Positions 1 through 6,317 are shown, counted from the first letter of the stretch. The stretch is DNA of 7,875 nt from an uncultured Oscillospiraceae bacterium (GCA_900770015.1 CAAGIU010000062.1:1-7875); one strand, 5' to 3'. Notes: a model not told the origin generated them from the sequence alone. A program made the numbers and translations.

Positions 1-33
1 GCTTCGCGGCCAGCTCCCTCGCAGAGGGAGCCT
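1..33 (-). repeat. Partial intergenic palindromic repeat element, cut by the window edge
   Basis: Positions 13-20 and 24-31 form a perfect 8-bp inverted repeat (GCTCCCTC / GAGGGAGC) with a 3-nt loop. Read on the minus strand, this hairpin is followed by GGCCGCGAAGC at the window edge, which looks like the first part of a second GCCGC-GAA-GCGGC hairpin whose other half lies outside. From memory, two-hairpin GGCTCCCTC elements of this kind are scattered between genes in Oscillospiraceae and related Clostridia; that is recall, not a search result. It lies about 100 bp beyond the operon terminator. No poly-T follows the first hairpin, so it is not a normal terminator. Confidence 0.6.
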
Positions 34-134
34 TTGGTGCACACCGCCAAATTACAATTTTTAGATGTTACGCCCTACTACAATGGCTGGGCTGTGCGGG
101 AACGATACCGGGCTGTCCCAAAGGAAGCAGACGC

Positions 135-188
135 AAAAAATCCCCCGAAAGCGGAACATGGATAATCTCCACGGTCTGCTTTCGGGGG
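135..188 (-). terminator. Rho-independent terminator of the opp operon
   Basis: On the minus strand an 11-bp perfect stem, CCCCCGAAAGC (188-178) with GCTTTCGGGGG (152-142), is followed by A and then six Ts (140-135). The 25-nt loop can fold a nested hairpin, CGTGGA-GATTA-TCCATG, with one G-T pair. It starts about 38 nt after the stop codon of the last gene and faces the right way to end the whole oppA-to-small-membrane-protein transcript. Confidence 0.88.
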
Positions 189-226
189 TCTTCTGTTTTC
201 ATCGCTGCCCGGAGACGCCGGATCGG

Positions 227-595
227 CTACCGCATGGACATCTGCAGGGCATCCACGGCGTAGATCACCACCAGCATTCCGGCAGCCAGGGCCAGCAGCA
301 TGGTCTTGGGGCCGATGACGGCAAAATGCTTCCGCCAGTTTTGATCCAGCCGGATCTGCTCCTGCTTTTTGCCTTTGATCAGCAGCATACCCGCCACCAC
401 GAACAGCAGCAGGGCAAAGATCATCAGCAATCCGTCCTTGGCGGCCTCCACGGCGGAATGGACGCCGTTGCCGCCGAAGAGCGCGCCGCCTCCTGCCAGC
501 ACCAGAGCCAGAACCGCCGCGACTGCCAGTCCCACCGCGGCGGCCTTGCACAGATCCAGCGCCAGCGCGCCCAGCTTCTTTCCCGGTCCGTCCAT
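227..595 (-). CDS. Small three-helix membrane protein of unknown function, last gene of the opp operon
   Basis: A 122-residue protein that I do not recognise. Three hydrophobic segments are visible at about residues 18-40, 55-73 and 97-117. The basic N-terminus (GKK at 5-7) and the basic linker KGKKQEQIRLDQNWRKH (74-90) suggest, by the positive-inside rule, a cytoplasmic N-terminus and a cytoplasmic helix 2-3 loop. The first helix is rich in Ala and Gly and the protein has no evident catalytic motif. The ATG at 595 overlaps the oppF stop codon (TGATG), and no good Shine-Dalgarno sequence precedes it, so its translation is probably coupled to oppF. A GTG one codon upstream (598) is an alternative start. 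It ends about 38 nt before the operon terminator. It could be an accessory or stabilising subunit of the transporter or an unrelated passenger; only position supports the first. That it is a real gene is fairly safe from the helices and the coupling. Confidence 0.72.
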   Translation of the reverse strand: MDGPGKKLGALALDLCKAAAVGLAVAAVLALVLAGGGALFGGNGVHSAVEAAKDGLLMIFALLLFVVAGMLLIKGKKQEQIRLDQNWRKHFAVIGPKTMLLALAAGMLVVIYAVDALQMSMR

Positions 596-1566
596 CACTT
601 GACGCAGTGGCAGGCGACCCAGTGGCCGCCGCCCACATCCTTCAGAGGCGGCATTTCCTCAGCGCACTTTGCCGTCGCATACTTGCAGCGCATCCGGAAA
701 CGGCAGCCGGGGGGCGGGTCAATGGGGCTGGGTACCTCGCCCTCCAGACGGATCTTCTCCTGATCCCGTCTGCGCTCCACCTCCGGGTCGGGAATGGGAA
801 TGGCGGACATCAGAGCCTGGGTGTAGGGGTGCAGAGGATGGTCATACAGCTCCTGGGAGGTGGTCAGTTCCACCAGAGAGCCAAGGTACAGCACCGCCAC
901 CCGGTCGGAGATGTGCTTGACCATGGACAGGTCATGGGCCACGAACAGATAGGTCAGGCCCAGCCGTTTCTGCAGGTCGATGAGCAGGTTCACCACCTGG
1001 GCCTGGATAGACACGTCCAGCGCCGAAATGGGCTCGTCCAGCACGATGAATTCGGGATTCACCGCCAGGGCCCGGGCGATGCCGATTCTCTGCCGCTGGC
1101 CGCCGGAGAACTCATGGACAAACCGGTTGGCATGCTCCCGGTTCAGGCCCACCATCTCCAGATGCTGATAGATCATCTCGGCACGTTCCTGCTTGTTTTT
1201 GGCAAGGTGGTGGATATCGATTCCCTCGCCGATGATCTCGGCCACGGTCATGCGGGGGTCCAGGGAGCTGCAGGGGTCCTGGAAGACCATCTGCACGGAC
1301 TTCTTGTAGGCCAGACGTTCCTTGCCCTTCAGGGTCTCCGGGTCCACCCCCTTGAACAGAACCTCACCGGCGGTGCGGCTGTACAGACCGATGCAGGTAC
1401 GGCCGCAGGTGGTCTTGCCGCAGCCGGATTCGCCCACCATGCCCAGCGTCTCCCCCTTGTAGATGTCGAAGGACACGTCATCCACGGCCTTCAGCGTACC
1501 GCCGCCGGTGCGGAAGTATTTTTTCAGGTGGCTCACATGGAGCAGCACTTCTTTGTTTTCAGACAT
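595..1566 (-). CDS. oppF: Oligopeptide ABC transporter ATP-binding protein OppF
   Basis: One of two cytoplasmic ATPases that power the peptide importer; it should pair with OppD beneath OppB-OppC. Counting from the chosen start (323 residues, a normal OppF length): Walker A GESGCGKTT 45-53, Q-loop Gln96 in FQDP, ABC signature SGGQ 154-157, Walker B ending LDEP with Asp177 and Glu178, D-loop SALD 181-184, and switch His211. All ATPase residues are present. The C-terminal oligopeptide/dipeptide transporter domain has PPGC (Cys288), RC (Cys294), Cys301 and Cys319/321, the cysteine pattern of this subfamily, for which an iron-sulfur cluster has been shown in some relatives. An open frame continues upstream to 1638, but the ATG at 1566 has AAAGGAGA nine bases before it and begins at the usual domain start, so I take that one. 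It overlaps the oppD end by 8 nt and touches the next gene through TGATG. Confidence 0.95.
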   Translation of the reverse strand: MSENKEVLLHVSHLKKYFRTGGGTLKAVDDVSFDIYKGETLGMVGESGCGKTTCGRTCIGLYSRTAGEVLFKGVDPETLKGKERLAYKKSVQMVFQDPCSSLDPRMTVAEIIGEGIDIHHLAKNKQERAEMIYQHLEMVGLNREHANRFVHEFSGGQRQRIGIARALAVNPEFIVLDEPISALDVSIQAQVVNLLIDLQKRLGLTYLFVAHDLSMVKHISDRVAVLYLGSLVELTTSQELYDHPLHPYTQALMSAIPIPDPEVERRRDQEKIRLEGEVPSPIDPPPGCRFRMRCKYATAKCAEEMPPLKDVGGGHWVACHCVK

Positions 1567-2584
1567 GGGTGGCATCTCCTTTCTCCGGCATCTCCACCTT
1601 GGGTGCCATGGGATGATGGAGCCAGCAGGCAGCCTCATGGCCGTTGCCGAAATCCGTATATTCGGGCATATGCTCTTTGCAGATGTTCATGCAGTACTCG
1701 CAGCGGGTGCAGAAGGGACAGCCCGCAGGCGGGTTCAGCAGATCCGGGGGCGTACCGGGAATGGAGGCCAGGGTCTGCTTGTTGTTCAGATCCAGCCGGG
1801 GCACGCTGCGGATCAGTGCCCAGGTGTAGGGGTGCCGGGGACGATAGAAGATGTCCTCGCTGTTGCCCCGCTCCACGATCTTGCCGGAGTACATAACGGC
1901 GATCTTCTGGGCCATATTGGCCACAACGCCCAGGTCATGGGTGATCATGATGACGGAGGTGTTCCGCTCCCGCTGCAGCTGCTTGATGATGTCCAGGATC
2001 TGTCCCTGGATGGTCACGTCCAGTGCGGTGGTGGGCTCGTCACAGATCAGCACCTTGGGGTCGCAGGCAAAGGCGATGGCTATCATGACGCGCTGGCGCA
2101 TTCCGCCGGAGAATTCATGGGGATACTGATCCACCCGGCGCTCCGGCTCGGGAATGCCCACCAGCCGGAGCATACGGATGGCCTCCTGCCGGGCCTCCCT
2201 GCGGTTCATGTGCTTGTGGGCCATCAGGTTTTCCATGATCTGCTTGCCCACCCGCATGGTGGGGTTCAGGGACACCAGGGCATCCTGGAAGATGATGGCG
2301 CACTGGCCGCCTTTGTAGGCCTGCCACTGCTTCTTGTTGTAATCGAGGATATTTTCTCCATGATAGAGGATTTGGCTGCCGGGCTTCACCACGCCGTTGG
2401 TGCGCTGCACCAGGCCCATCACCGCCTTTGCCGTGACGGACTTGCCGCAGCCGGATTCGCCCACGATGGCCAGGGCTTCGCCCTCGTCCAGGGTGAAGGA
2501 CACGCCCCGCACGGCCTTGACCTCACCGGCATAGGTGTTGAAGGAGACGTTCAGGTCTTTTACCTCAAGGATATGTTCCTGCAT
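1559..2584 (-). CDS. oppD: Oligopeptide ABC transporter ATP-binding protein OppD
   Basis: The second ATPase of the peptide importer, expected to form a heterodimer with OppF. From the chosen start (341 residues): Walker A GESGCGKS 42-49, Q-loop Gln100 in IFQD, signature SGGM 159-162 (the usual OppD variant, against SGGQ in OppF), Walker B LICDEP with Asp182 and Glu183, D-loop TALD 186-189, and switch His216. The C-terminal oligopeptide-transport domain follows (HPYTWAL, 251-257), then NPPAGC and a cysteine-rich stretch with Cys289, 292, 295, 298 and 302, plus Cys320: more than the usual minimum for a cluster. Start choice: GTG 2608 and ATG 2605 overlap the oppC stop and ATG 2590 lies one base from AGGAGG, whereas ATG 2584 has ideal 7-nt spacing and begins [11 protein letters not shown], the normal N-terminus. 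Starts further upstream would add only 2 to 8 residues. Its end overlaps oppF by 8 nt. Confidence 0.95.
   Translation of the reverse strand: MQEHILEVKDLNVSFNTYAGEVKAVRGVSFTLDEGEALAIVGESGCGKSVTAKAVMGLVQRTNGVVKPGSQILYHGENILDYNKKQWQAYKGGQCAIIFQDALVSLNPTMRVGKQIMENLMAHKHMNRREARQEAIRMLRLVGIPEPERRVDQYPHEFSGGMRQRVMIAIAFACDPKVLICDEPTTALDVTIQGQILDIIKQLQRERNTSVIMITHDLGVVANMAQKIAVMYSGKIVERGNSEDIFYRPRHPYTWALIRSVPRLDLNNKQTLASIPGTPPDLLNPPAGCPFCTRCEYCMNICKEHMPEYTDFGNGHEAACWLHHPMAPKVEMPEKGDATHV
1575..1582 (-). promoter_or_regulatory. Ribosome binding site that sets the oppF start
   Basis: The minus strand reads AAAGGAGA here, with 9 nt between AGGAG and the ATG at 1566. It lies within the 3' end of oppD and argues against the longer reading frame that opens at 1638. 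The same AAAGGAGATG(C) string precedes oppC. Confidence 0.75.
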
Positions 2585-2591
2585 ATTCATT

Positions 2592-2597
2592 CCTCCT
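2592..2597 (-). promoter_or_regulatory. Ribosome binding site that sets the oppD start
   Basis: A perfect AGGAGG on the minus strand lies 7 nt before ATG 2584 and only 1 nt before ATG 2590. It falls downstream of the possible starts at 2605 and 2608, so it can serve only the 2584 start well. Confidence 0.78.
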
Positions 2598-2604
2598 TCT
2601 TTCA

Positions 2605-3516
2605 TCACTGACGGAGCTTGGGATCCAGCGCATCCCGCAGGCCGTCACCCAGCAGATTGAATGCCATAACGATGATGCATAGCACCAGGCAGGGGAACAG
2701 CAGCTGGGTCGGATAGAAATCGATGGTCTGCTGTCCCAGGGAGATCAGAACGCCAAGGCTGATTTCGGGAGCAGTCAAACCGATGCCCAGGAAGCTCAGG
2801 CCGGCCTCGGTGAAGATAAAGCCGGGGATGGCGGTGGAGGCGTTCAGGATCAGAATGCCCAGCATATTGGTCACATAGTGCTTGGAGATGATGCGCATGG
2901 GGCTGGCGCCCAGCACCTCGGCAGCGTAGACATATTCCGTCTCCTTCAGCTGCTTGATCATGCCGCGGACCTGGCGGGCCGTGGAGCACCAGGCGGTGAT
3001 ACTCAGCGCCACCAGCAGCGCAAAGAGGTTGTTGCCCAGGATCATCATAATGAGAATGGTGATCAGCAGGCTGGGCAGGGAGTTGATGACCTCGATGATG
3101 CGCATCATCAGGTCATCCACCCACCCGCCGAAGTGGGCCATGACGGCGCCGTAGATGGTGCCCACCACCAGCTTCAGAGCGGTGGCCACCAGGGCGATGA
3201 TGATGGAAGCCCGGGCGCCCATCCAGACGCGGGAGAACAGGTCGCGGCCCAGGTAATCAGTGCCGAACCAGTATTCCGCGCTGCAGCCACGGTTCTTCAT
3301 TTTCACGTTCTTGGTGATGAAGTCATAGCCCCGGATATAGGGTCCGATGATGCACATGATGATCAGGATCACCAGAACCACCAGAGATGCCATGGCCACG
3401 GGATTCTTCCTCAGGCGCCGCCATGCGTCCTGCCAGTAGGAGATGGTGGGCCGGTCGATGCGGTTGGCTTCTTCCAGCGTATAGCCTACGACCTGAAAAT
3501 CTTCGGGTTTATACAT
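2605..3516 (-). CDS. oppC: Oligopeptide ABC transporter permease OppC
   Basis: One of two integral membrane subunits that form the peptide channel. The 303-residue protein starts with the OppC-type cytoplasmic N-terminus (SYWQDAWRRLRKNPVAM, 26-42), then helix 1 at about 43-60. The extracytoplasmic stretch ends in FGTDYLGRDLFSR (84-96), a hallmark of OppC/DppC. Further helices lie at about 104-125, 148-173, 218-235 and 271-290. The EAA loop that docks on the ATPases is YAAEVLGASPMRIISKH (197-213), with the conserved Gly203. The C-terminus GDGLRDALDPKLRQ is typical. The start ATG at 3516 has AGGAG 10 nt upstream. The gap from oppB is 18 nt and the oppC stop is 20 nt before the preferred oppD start, so these genes are surely co-transcribed. 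Closely similar subunits serve dipeptide and nickel importers; the 549-residue OppA-like partner favours oligopeptides. Confidence 0.95.
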   Translation of the reverse strand: MYKPEDFQVVGYTLEEANRIDRPTISYWQDAWRRLRKNPVAMASLVVLVILIIMCIIGPYIRGYDFITKNVKMKNRGCSAEYWFGTDYLGRDLFSRVWMGARASIIIALVATALKLVVGTIYGAVMAHFGGWVDDLMMRIIEVINSLPSLLITILIMMILGNNLFALLVALSITAWCSTARQVRGMIKQLKETEYVYAAEVLGASPMRIISKHYVTNMLGILILNASTAIPGFIFTEAGLSFLGIGLTAPEISLGVLISLGQQTIDFYPTQLLFPCLVLCIIVMAFNLLGDGLRDALDPKLRQ

Positions 3517-3534
3517 AGAGCAGCATCTCCTTTC

Positions 3535-4494
3535 TCAGCGGCGCTTCTTGCCGGGCAGCTGGATCCGGGGATCCACCACCACATACAAAATGTCGGTGAC
3601 AAACAGCACCAGGATATACAGGATGGAGATCAGCACCGTTTCACCCAGCACGATGGAAAGGTCCTGGTTGTTGACGGCGGTGACATAATACTGGCCGATA
3701 CCGGGGATGGCGTAGATGCTTTCAATAAAGAACGAACCGGTGATGCACATGGCCACGGACATGGGCAGCTGGGTCATCACGGGGATGAAGGCATTGCGCA
3801 GGATATGCCGGCGAATAATCTGCCCCTGGGACAATCCCTTGGACTCGGCGGTGAGCACATATTCCTGATTCACCACATCCAGCATGGAGGTCTTCAGCAG
3901 ACGGGCATAGGTGGCGATGTAGGAGAAGCAGCCGGTCAAGGTGGGCAGCACGGTATACTTCCAGCCGCCGAACCACAGATCCGACCCGCTGGGCCAGCCG
4001 ATGGTGGGCAGCCAACGCAGGGTGCCGGCAAAAATCTTCTGCAGCATCAGGCCGAAGATCAGATGGGGAATGGATATGAACAGCACCGATAGCGTGACCA
4101 CCGAGTAATCCACCCAGGTGCCCCGCTTCATGGCGGCGGCGATGCCCAGCAGAAGTCCCACGCTAACGCCCAGCAGCATCTGCTGGATACCCAGGCGGGC
4201 CGATACCGGCAGACGGGTCTTCAGCAGGCCGGTGACCGTCTGACCGGCATAGACGAAGGATTCGCCGAAATCGCCCATGCACATCTTCTTCATGGTCAGA
4301 GCGTAGCGCTCCATAATCGGCTTGTCAAGACCGTACCGCTGATACAGCGCGGTGCGGCTGGCTTCAGGCAGATGGTCCGCCCGTTCGGTCAGGGGATCAC
4401 CGGGCACAGCCTCCAGCAGAAAGAATGTGGCGGACGCGATGAGAAAGAGTGTCAGCAGCAGTTCAAAAAACCGCCGGATCGTGTATCGTAGCAT
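3535..4494 (-). CDS. oppB: Oligopeptide ABC transporter permease OppB
   Basis: The partner permease of OppC, 319 residues. It opens with the family's N-terminal helix (about 9-29), directly followed by VPGDPL (30-35). An extracytoplasmic region of about 70 residues holds YGLDKPI (54-60) and GDFGESF (74-80), both conserved in OppB. Further helices are at about 101-121, 131-155, 236-256 and 283-307. The EAA loop is TAESKGLSQGQIIRRHILRN (215-234), with Gly220 and the following basic run, and the protein ends in VDPRIQLPGKKRR, the standard OppB tail. AGGAGGG lies 7 nt before the ATG. The ribosome binding site begins only 5 nt after the U-tract of the hairpin between oppA and oppB, so ribosome access and transcription read-through could influence each other there. 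No damage or unusual insertion is visible. Confidence 0.95.
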   Translation of the reverse strand: MLRYTIRRFFELLLTLFLIASATFFLLEAVPGDPLTERADHLPEASRTALYQRYGLDKPIMERYALTMKKMCMGDFGESFVYAGQTVTGLLKTRLPVSARLGIQQMLLGVSVGLLLGIAAAMKRGTWVDYSVVTLSVLFISIPHLIFGLMLQKIFAGTLRWLPTIGWPSGSDLWFGGWKYTVLPTLTGCFSYIATYARLLKTSMLDVVNQEYVLTAESKGLSQGQIIRRHILRNAFIPVMTQLPMSVAMCITGSFFIESIYAIPGIGQYYVTAVNNQDLSIVLGETVLISILYILVLFVTDILYVVVDPRIQLPGKKRR

Positions 4495-4513
4495 TCCTTG
4501 TCCCTCCTATGGC

Positions 4514-4542
4514 AAAAAAGGGGCTGTAGGAACAGCCCCTTT
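4514..4542 (-). terminator. Intra-operon terminator/attenuator between oppA and oppB
   Basis: On the minus strand AAAGGGGCTGT (4542-4532 inverted against 4527-4517) forms an 11-bp stem closed by a 4-nt loop (TCCT). Its 3' arm ACAGCCCC runs into TTTTTT down to 4514, counting the Ts that also pair. This has every feature of an intrinsic terminator, yet oppB follows with its ribosome binding site 5 nt later and no separate promoter is evident. Partial termination here would raise oppA mRNA above oppBCDF, a common arrangement in binding-protein operons. The opposite strand also has a T-rich tail, but there is no plus-strand gene to end. Confidence 0.82.
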
Positions 4543-4557
4543 CTTTTGAATCACGAG

Positions 4558-4573
4558 ATCCGTTCGAACGGAT
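4558..4573. repeat. Perfect 16-bp palindrome just after the oppA stop codon
   Basis: ATCCGTTCGAACGGAT is identical to its reverse complement and starts 2 nt after the oppA TAA. As RNA it could fold into a 6-bp stem with a UCGA loop, just upstream of the attenuator hairpin, and might shield the 3' end of oppA mRNA from exonucleases. As DNA it could be a dimeric protein site. Its core GTTC/GAAC is shared with the dyad at the oppA promoter, but the half-sites are not the same. Confidence 0.6.
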
Positions 4574-4575
4574 GC

Positions 4576-6225
4576 TTACTCTTCCACGTAGCAGATGGTG
4601 AACTCAGCGCTGGCGCCGAAGGAAGAGGTGCGGTAATCCTTCACGCGGTTCTGCAGCAGCACCTGCTTGGTGGCGTAGTAGATGGGAGCGAAGCCGCAGT
4701 CCTCCAGCAGATAGATTCTCTCCATCTCGGAGTAGACTTCCAGACGCTTGGCCATATCGGTCTCGCCGGTCAGGGAGTCGCACAGCTCATCGAACTTCGC
4801 ATTGCTGTAGCCGGCCATGGAGGAGCCGTAAGCATTGGTGTACACGGTGTACAGGAAGTCCATGGGATCGTTGTAGTCGGCGTACCAGCCGCTCATGAAG
4901 AAGTCGTAGTTGCCTTCGTTGCGCTCGGCGATGAACAGCTTGCTGTCGCCGGCGATGTTCAGCTCGACCTTGATGCCCAGAGCCTCTTCCAGAGACTGCT
5001 GCAGGTACTCACGCTCGGCCACGGCGGTGGTGGTGGAACCGTTGGACAGGAAGTTCAGAGTGATGTCGCTCATGGGGGTGGTGACGCCCAGCTCGTCCAG
5101 GCCCTCCTGGAACAGGGCGCGCAGAGCCTCGTAGTCGCCGGTGTAGGCGGAAGCCTCTTCCTGGATGACCTCGCCCGCCTGGCTGCGGAAGGAAGTGCCG
5201 TTGAAGGTGATGGCGGGAGCAACGTAGCTGTAAGCGGGCTTGTAAGCGCCGTAAACGGCATCGATCATCTCTTCACGGTCGATGGCGTAGGAGATGGCCT
5301 TGCAGATCTTGGCATTGCCCATCAGGCCGGAGGGGCCGTTGTTCAGGCGGTTGAAGCGCAGGCCGATGGTGCCGGGATAGTCGGTGACCAGGTACTGGTA
5401 CTTGCCCTCGGCGGCTTCCTTGGCGAACTTGATGGCGTAGTCGCCGGTGGGCTGGTACTGATCCAGCTCGCCGTTCTCAAACATGGTGGCAGCGGTGGAC
5501 TCCTGGGGAACAATCAGCCAGGTGACGGTGTCCAGATGGACATTCTCGGCATCCCAGTAGTAGGGGTTCTTGGTCCAGACCATGGAGTTGTCCTCCACCA
5601 GCTCGCTCATGCAGAAGGGGCCGTTGTAGACGCACAGCTTCCAGTCAGTGCCCCAGGCCTCGCCGGCGGCCTCAGCCAGATCCTGACGGGTGGGGTAGGT
5701 GGGAGTGGCAACCAGCTTGCTCTCGAAGGTGGGATCGGCGACCTTCAGGGTAATCTGCAGGGTGTAGTCATCCACAGCGACGACGCCCACATCCTCAACG
5801 GAGCCCTCGCCCTTGTAGTATTCCTCAGCGCCCACGACGCCGAACAGGAAGGAAGCGTAGTCATAGTTGTAAGAGGGGGTCAGCAGGCGGGTCCAGCCGT
5901 AGACATAGTCCTTGGCAGTGACGGGCACGCCGTCGGACCAGGCGGCGTTCTGACGCAGGTGGTAGGTGTAGACGGTGCCGTCCTCGGACACCTCAACGCT
6001 CTCGGCACCGGCCAGGATGAAGTGCTCACCCTCGGAGTCGGCAACGTTGCGGTACAGGCCGTCGTAGCAGGCAGCCATCATCCAGCGCCAGCCCATGTCC
6101 TGAACGTCGTAGTTGTTGCCGAAGGAAGTGGCACGGACATTGACGTTCTGCTCAGCGAAGGCGGCCATGCTCATGCAGCCGACAATCATCATGGCAACCA
6201 GAATCAGAGATACGATTTTTTTCAT
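4576..6225 (-). CDS. oppA: Oligopeptide-binding protein OppA (SBP_bac_5 family)
   Basis: The extracytoplasmic receptor that captures peptides and delivers them to OppBC; 549 residues, normal for OppA. The signal peptide MKKIVSLILVAMMIVGC has a basic start and hydrophobic core. IVGC (14-17) fits a lipobox, while AFA-E (22-25) is a good signal peptidase I site, so membrane anchoring through Cys17 is likely but not certain. The mature part shows SBP_bac_5 landmarks: GLYRN (56-60), EDGTVYTYHLRQNAAWSDG (81-99), VTAKDYVYGWTRLL (102-115), KNPYYWDAENV (219-229), a Tyr-Ala-Ile-Asp hinge region near 313-316, and GWYADYNDPMDFL (446-458), which resembles the GW-ADY-FL block of E. coli OppA more than DppA. 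Codon choice is strongly biased to C/G-ending codons, in keeping with high expression. TAAGGAGG lies 7 nt before the ATG. It has its own SigA promoter and is separated from oppB by an attenuator. The exact peptide preference cannot be read from the sequence. Confidence 0.95.
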   Translation of the reverse strand: MKKIVSLILVAMMIVGCMSMAAFAEQNVNVRATSFGNNYDVQDMGWRWMMAACYDGLYRNVADSEGEHFILAGAESVEVSEDGTVYTYHLRQNAAWSDGVPVTAKDYVYGWTRLLTPSYNYDYASFLFGVVGAEEYYKGEGSVEDVGVVAVDDYTLQITLKVADPTFESKLVATPTYPTRQDLAEAAGEAWGTDWKLCVYNGPFCMSELVEDNSMVWTKNPYYWDAENVHLDTVTWLIVPQESTAATMFENGELDQYQPTGDYAIKFAKEAAEGKYQYLVTDYPGTIGLRFNRLNNGPSGLMGNAKICKAISYAIDREEMIDAVYGAYKPAYSYVAPAITFNGTSFRSQAGEVIQEEASAYTGDYEALRALFQEGLDELGVTTPMSDITLNFLSNGSTTTAVAEREYLQQSLEEALGIKVELNIAGDSKLFIAERNEGNYDFFMSGWYADYNDPMDFLYTVYTNAYGSSMAGYSNAKFDELCDSLTGETDMAKRLEVYSEMERIYLLEDCGFAPIYYATKQVLLQNRVKDYRTSSFGASAEFTICYVEE

Positions 6226-6232
6226 GGATTAT

Positions 6233-6240
6233 CCTCCTTA
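6233..6240 (-). promoter_or_regulatory. oppA ribosome binding site
   Basis: TAAGGAGG on the minus strand, 7 nt from the ATG at 6225. This near-perfect match to the anti-Shine-Dalgarno is the strongest in the window and suits a highly made binding protein. Confidence 0.85.
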
Positions 6241-6247
6241 ATATTTT

Positions 6248-6274
6248 CGACATGCTTTCGACATTGTCCGACAA
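6248..6274 (-). promoter_or_regulatory. Palindrome and iterated TGTCG motifs at the oppA transcription start
   Basis: TTGTCGGACAA (6274-6264 on the minus strand) is an odd-centred 11-bp palindrome that covers the start point expected 6 to 7 nt after the -10 box (near 6269). TGTCG occurs three times in the early leader, at 6273-6269, 6263-6259 and 6252-6248, with steps of 10 and 11 bp, about one helical turn. This spacing is what a protein binding one face of the DNA would meet. It could equally be chance in a short leader; no known regulator is recognised. Confidence 0.35.
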
Positions 6275-6275
6275 C

Positions 6276-6304
6276 ATTCTAACACGGTTCATTTTTGTTG
6301 TCAA
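6276..6304 (-). promoter_or_regulatory. SigA-type promoter of the opp operon
   Basis: On the minus strand TTGACA (6304-6299, a perfect -35) is followed by a 17-bp spacer and TAGAAT (6281-6276, one mismatch to TATAAT). Transcription should start near 6269, giving a leader of about 44 nt before the oppA ATG. The spacer is A-rich. Such a strong match implies a high basal rate, so any control probably works by repression or by the downstream attenuator. Confidence 0.88.
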
Positions 6305-6317
6305 TTCAACGAACCGT
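6284..6317. promoter_or_regulatory. Inverted repeat bracketing the -35 box (candidate operator)
   Basis: ACGGTTC (6284-6290) and GAACCGT (6311-6317) are perfect 7-bp inverted arms 20 bp apart. One arm sits in the -35/-10 spacer and the other just upstream of the -35 hexamer at 6299-6304. A smaller inverted pair, GTTG (6297-6300) and CAAC (6307-6310), is nested inside. A dimeric repressor on this dyad would block RNA polymerase. The motif does not match the CodY consensus, and I cannot name a regulator. Confidence 0.5.

Noticed and set aside
89..116. Direct repeat GGGCTGT (89-95 and 110-116) downstream of the operon terminator
   Set aside because: Seven bases twice within GC-rich sequence is easily chance, and no further copies or symmetry are visible.
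78..638. Alternative minus-strand frame (186 codons) overlapping the small membrane protein
   Set aside because: Arg/Gly/Ala-rich translation that runs through the terminator; the other frame has three clean hydrophobic helices and a TGATG coupled start.
595..638. CRISPR array, tRNA or rRNA in any part of the window
   Set aside because: No regularly spaced repeat-spacer pattern, cloverleaf or conserved rRNA stretch was seen; nearly all of the window is coding. The positions given are only a placeholder for a whole-window negative.
607..1896. Long plus-strand reading frame (429 codons) opposite oppF and oppD
   Set aside because: It is antisense to two genes with complete ATPase motifs. Its product is rich in His, Gln and Gly with no domain, as expected of a high-GC shadow frame.
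4498..6282. Plus-strand reading frame of 594 codons opposite oppA, longer than oppA itself
   Set aside because: Low-complexity Gly/Val/Gln/His product without motifs, while the opposite strand encodes a full binding protein with signal peptide, ribosome binding site and promoter. Strong codon bias in oppA explains the lack of stops.
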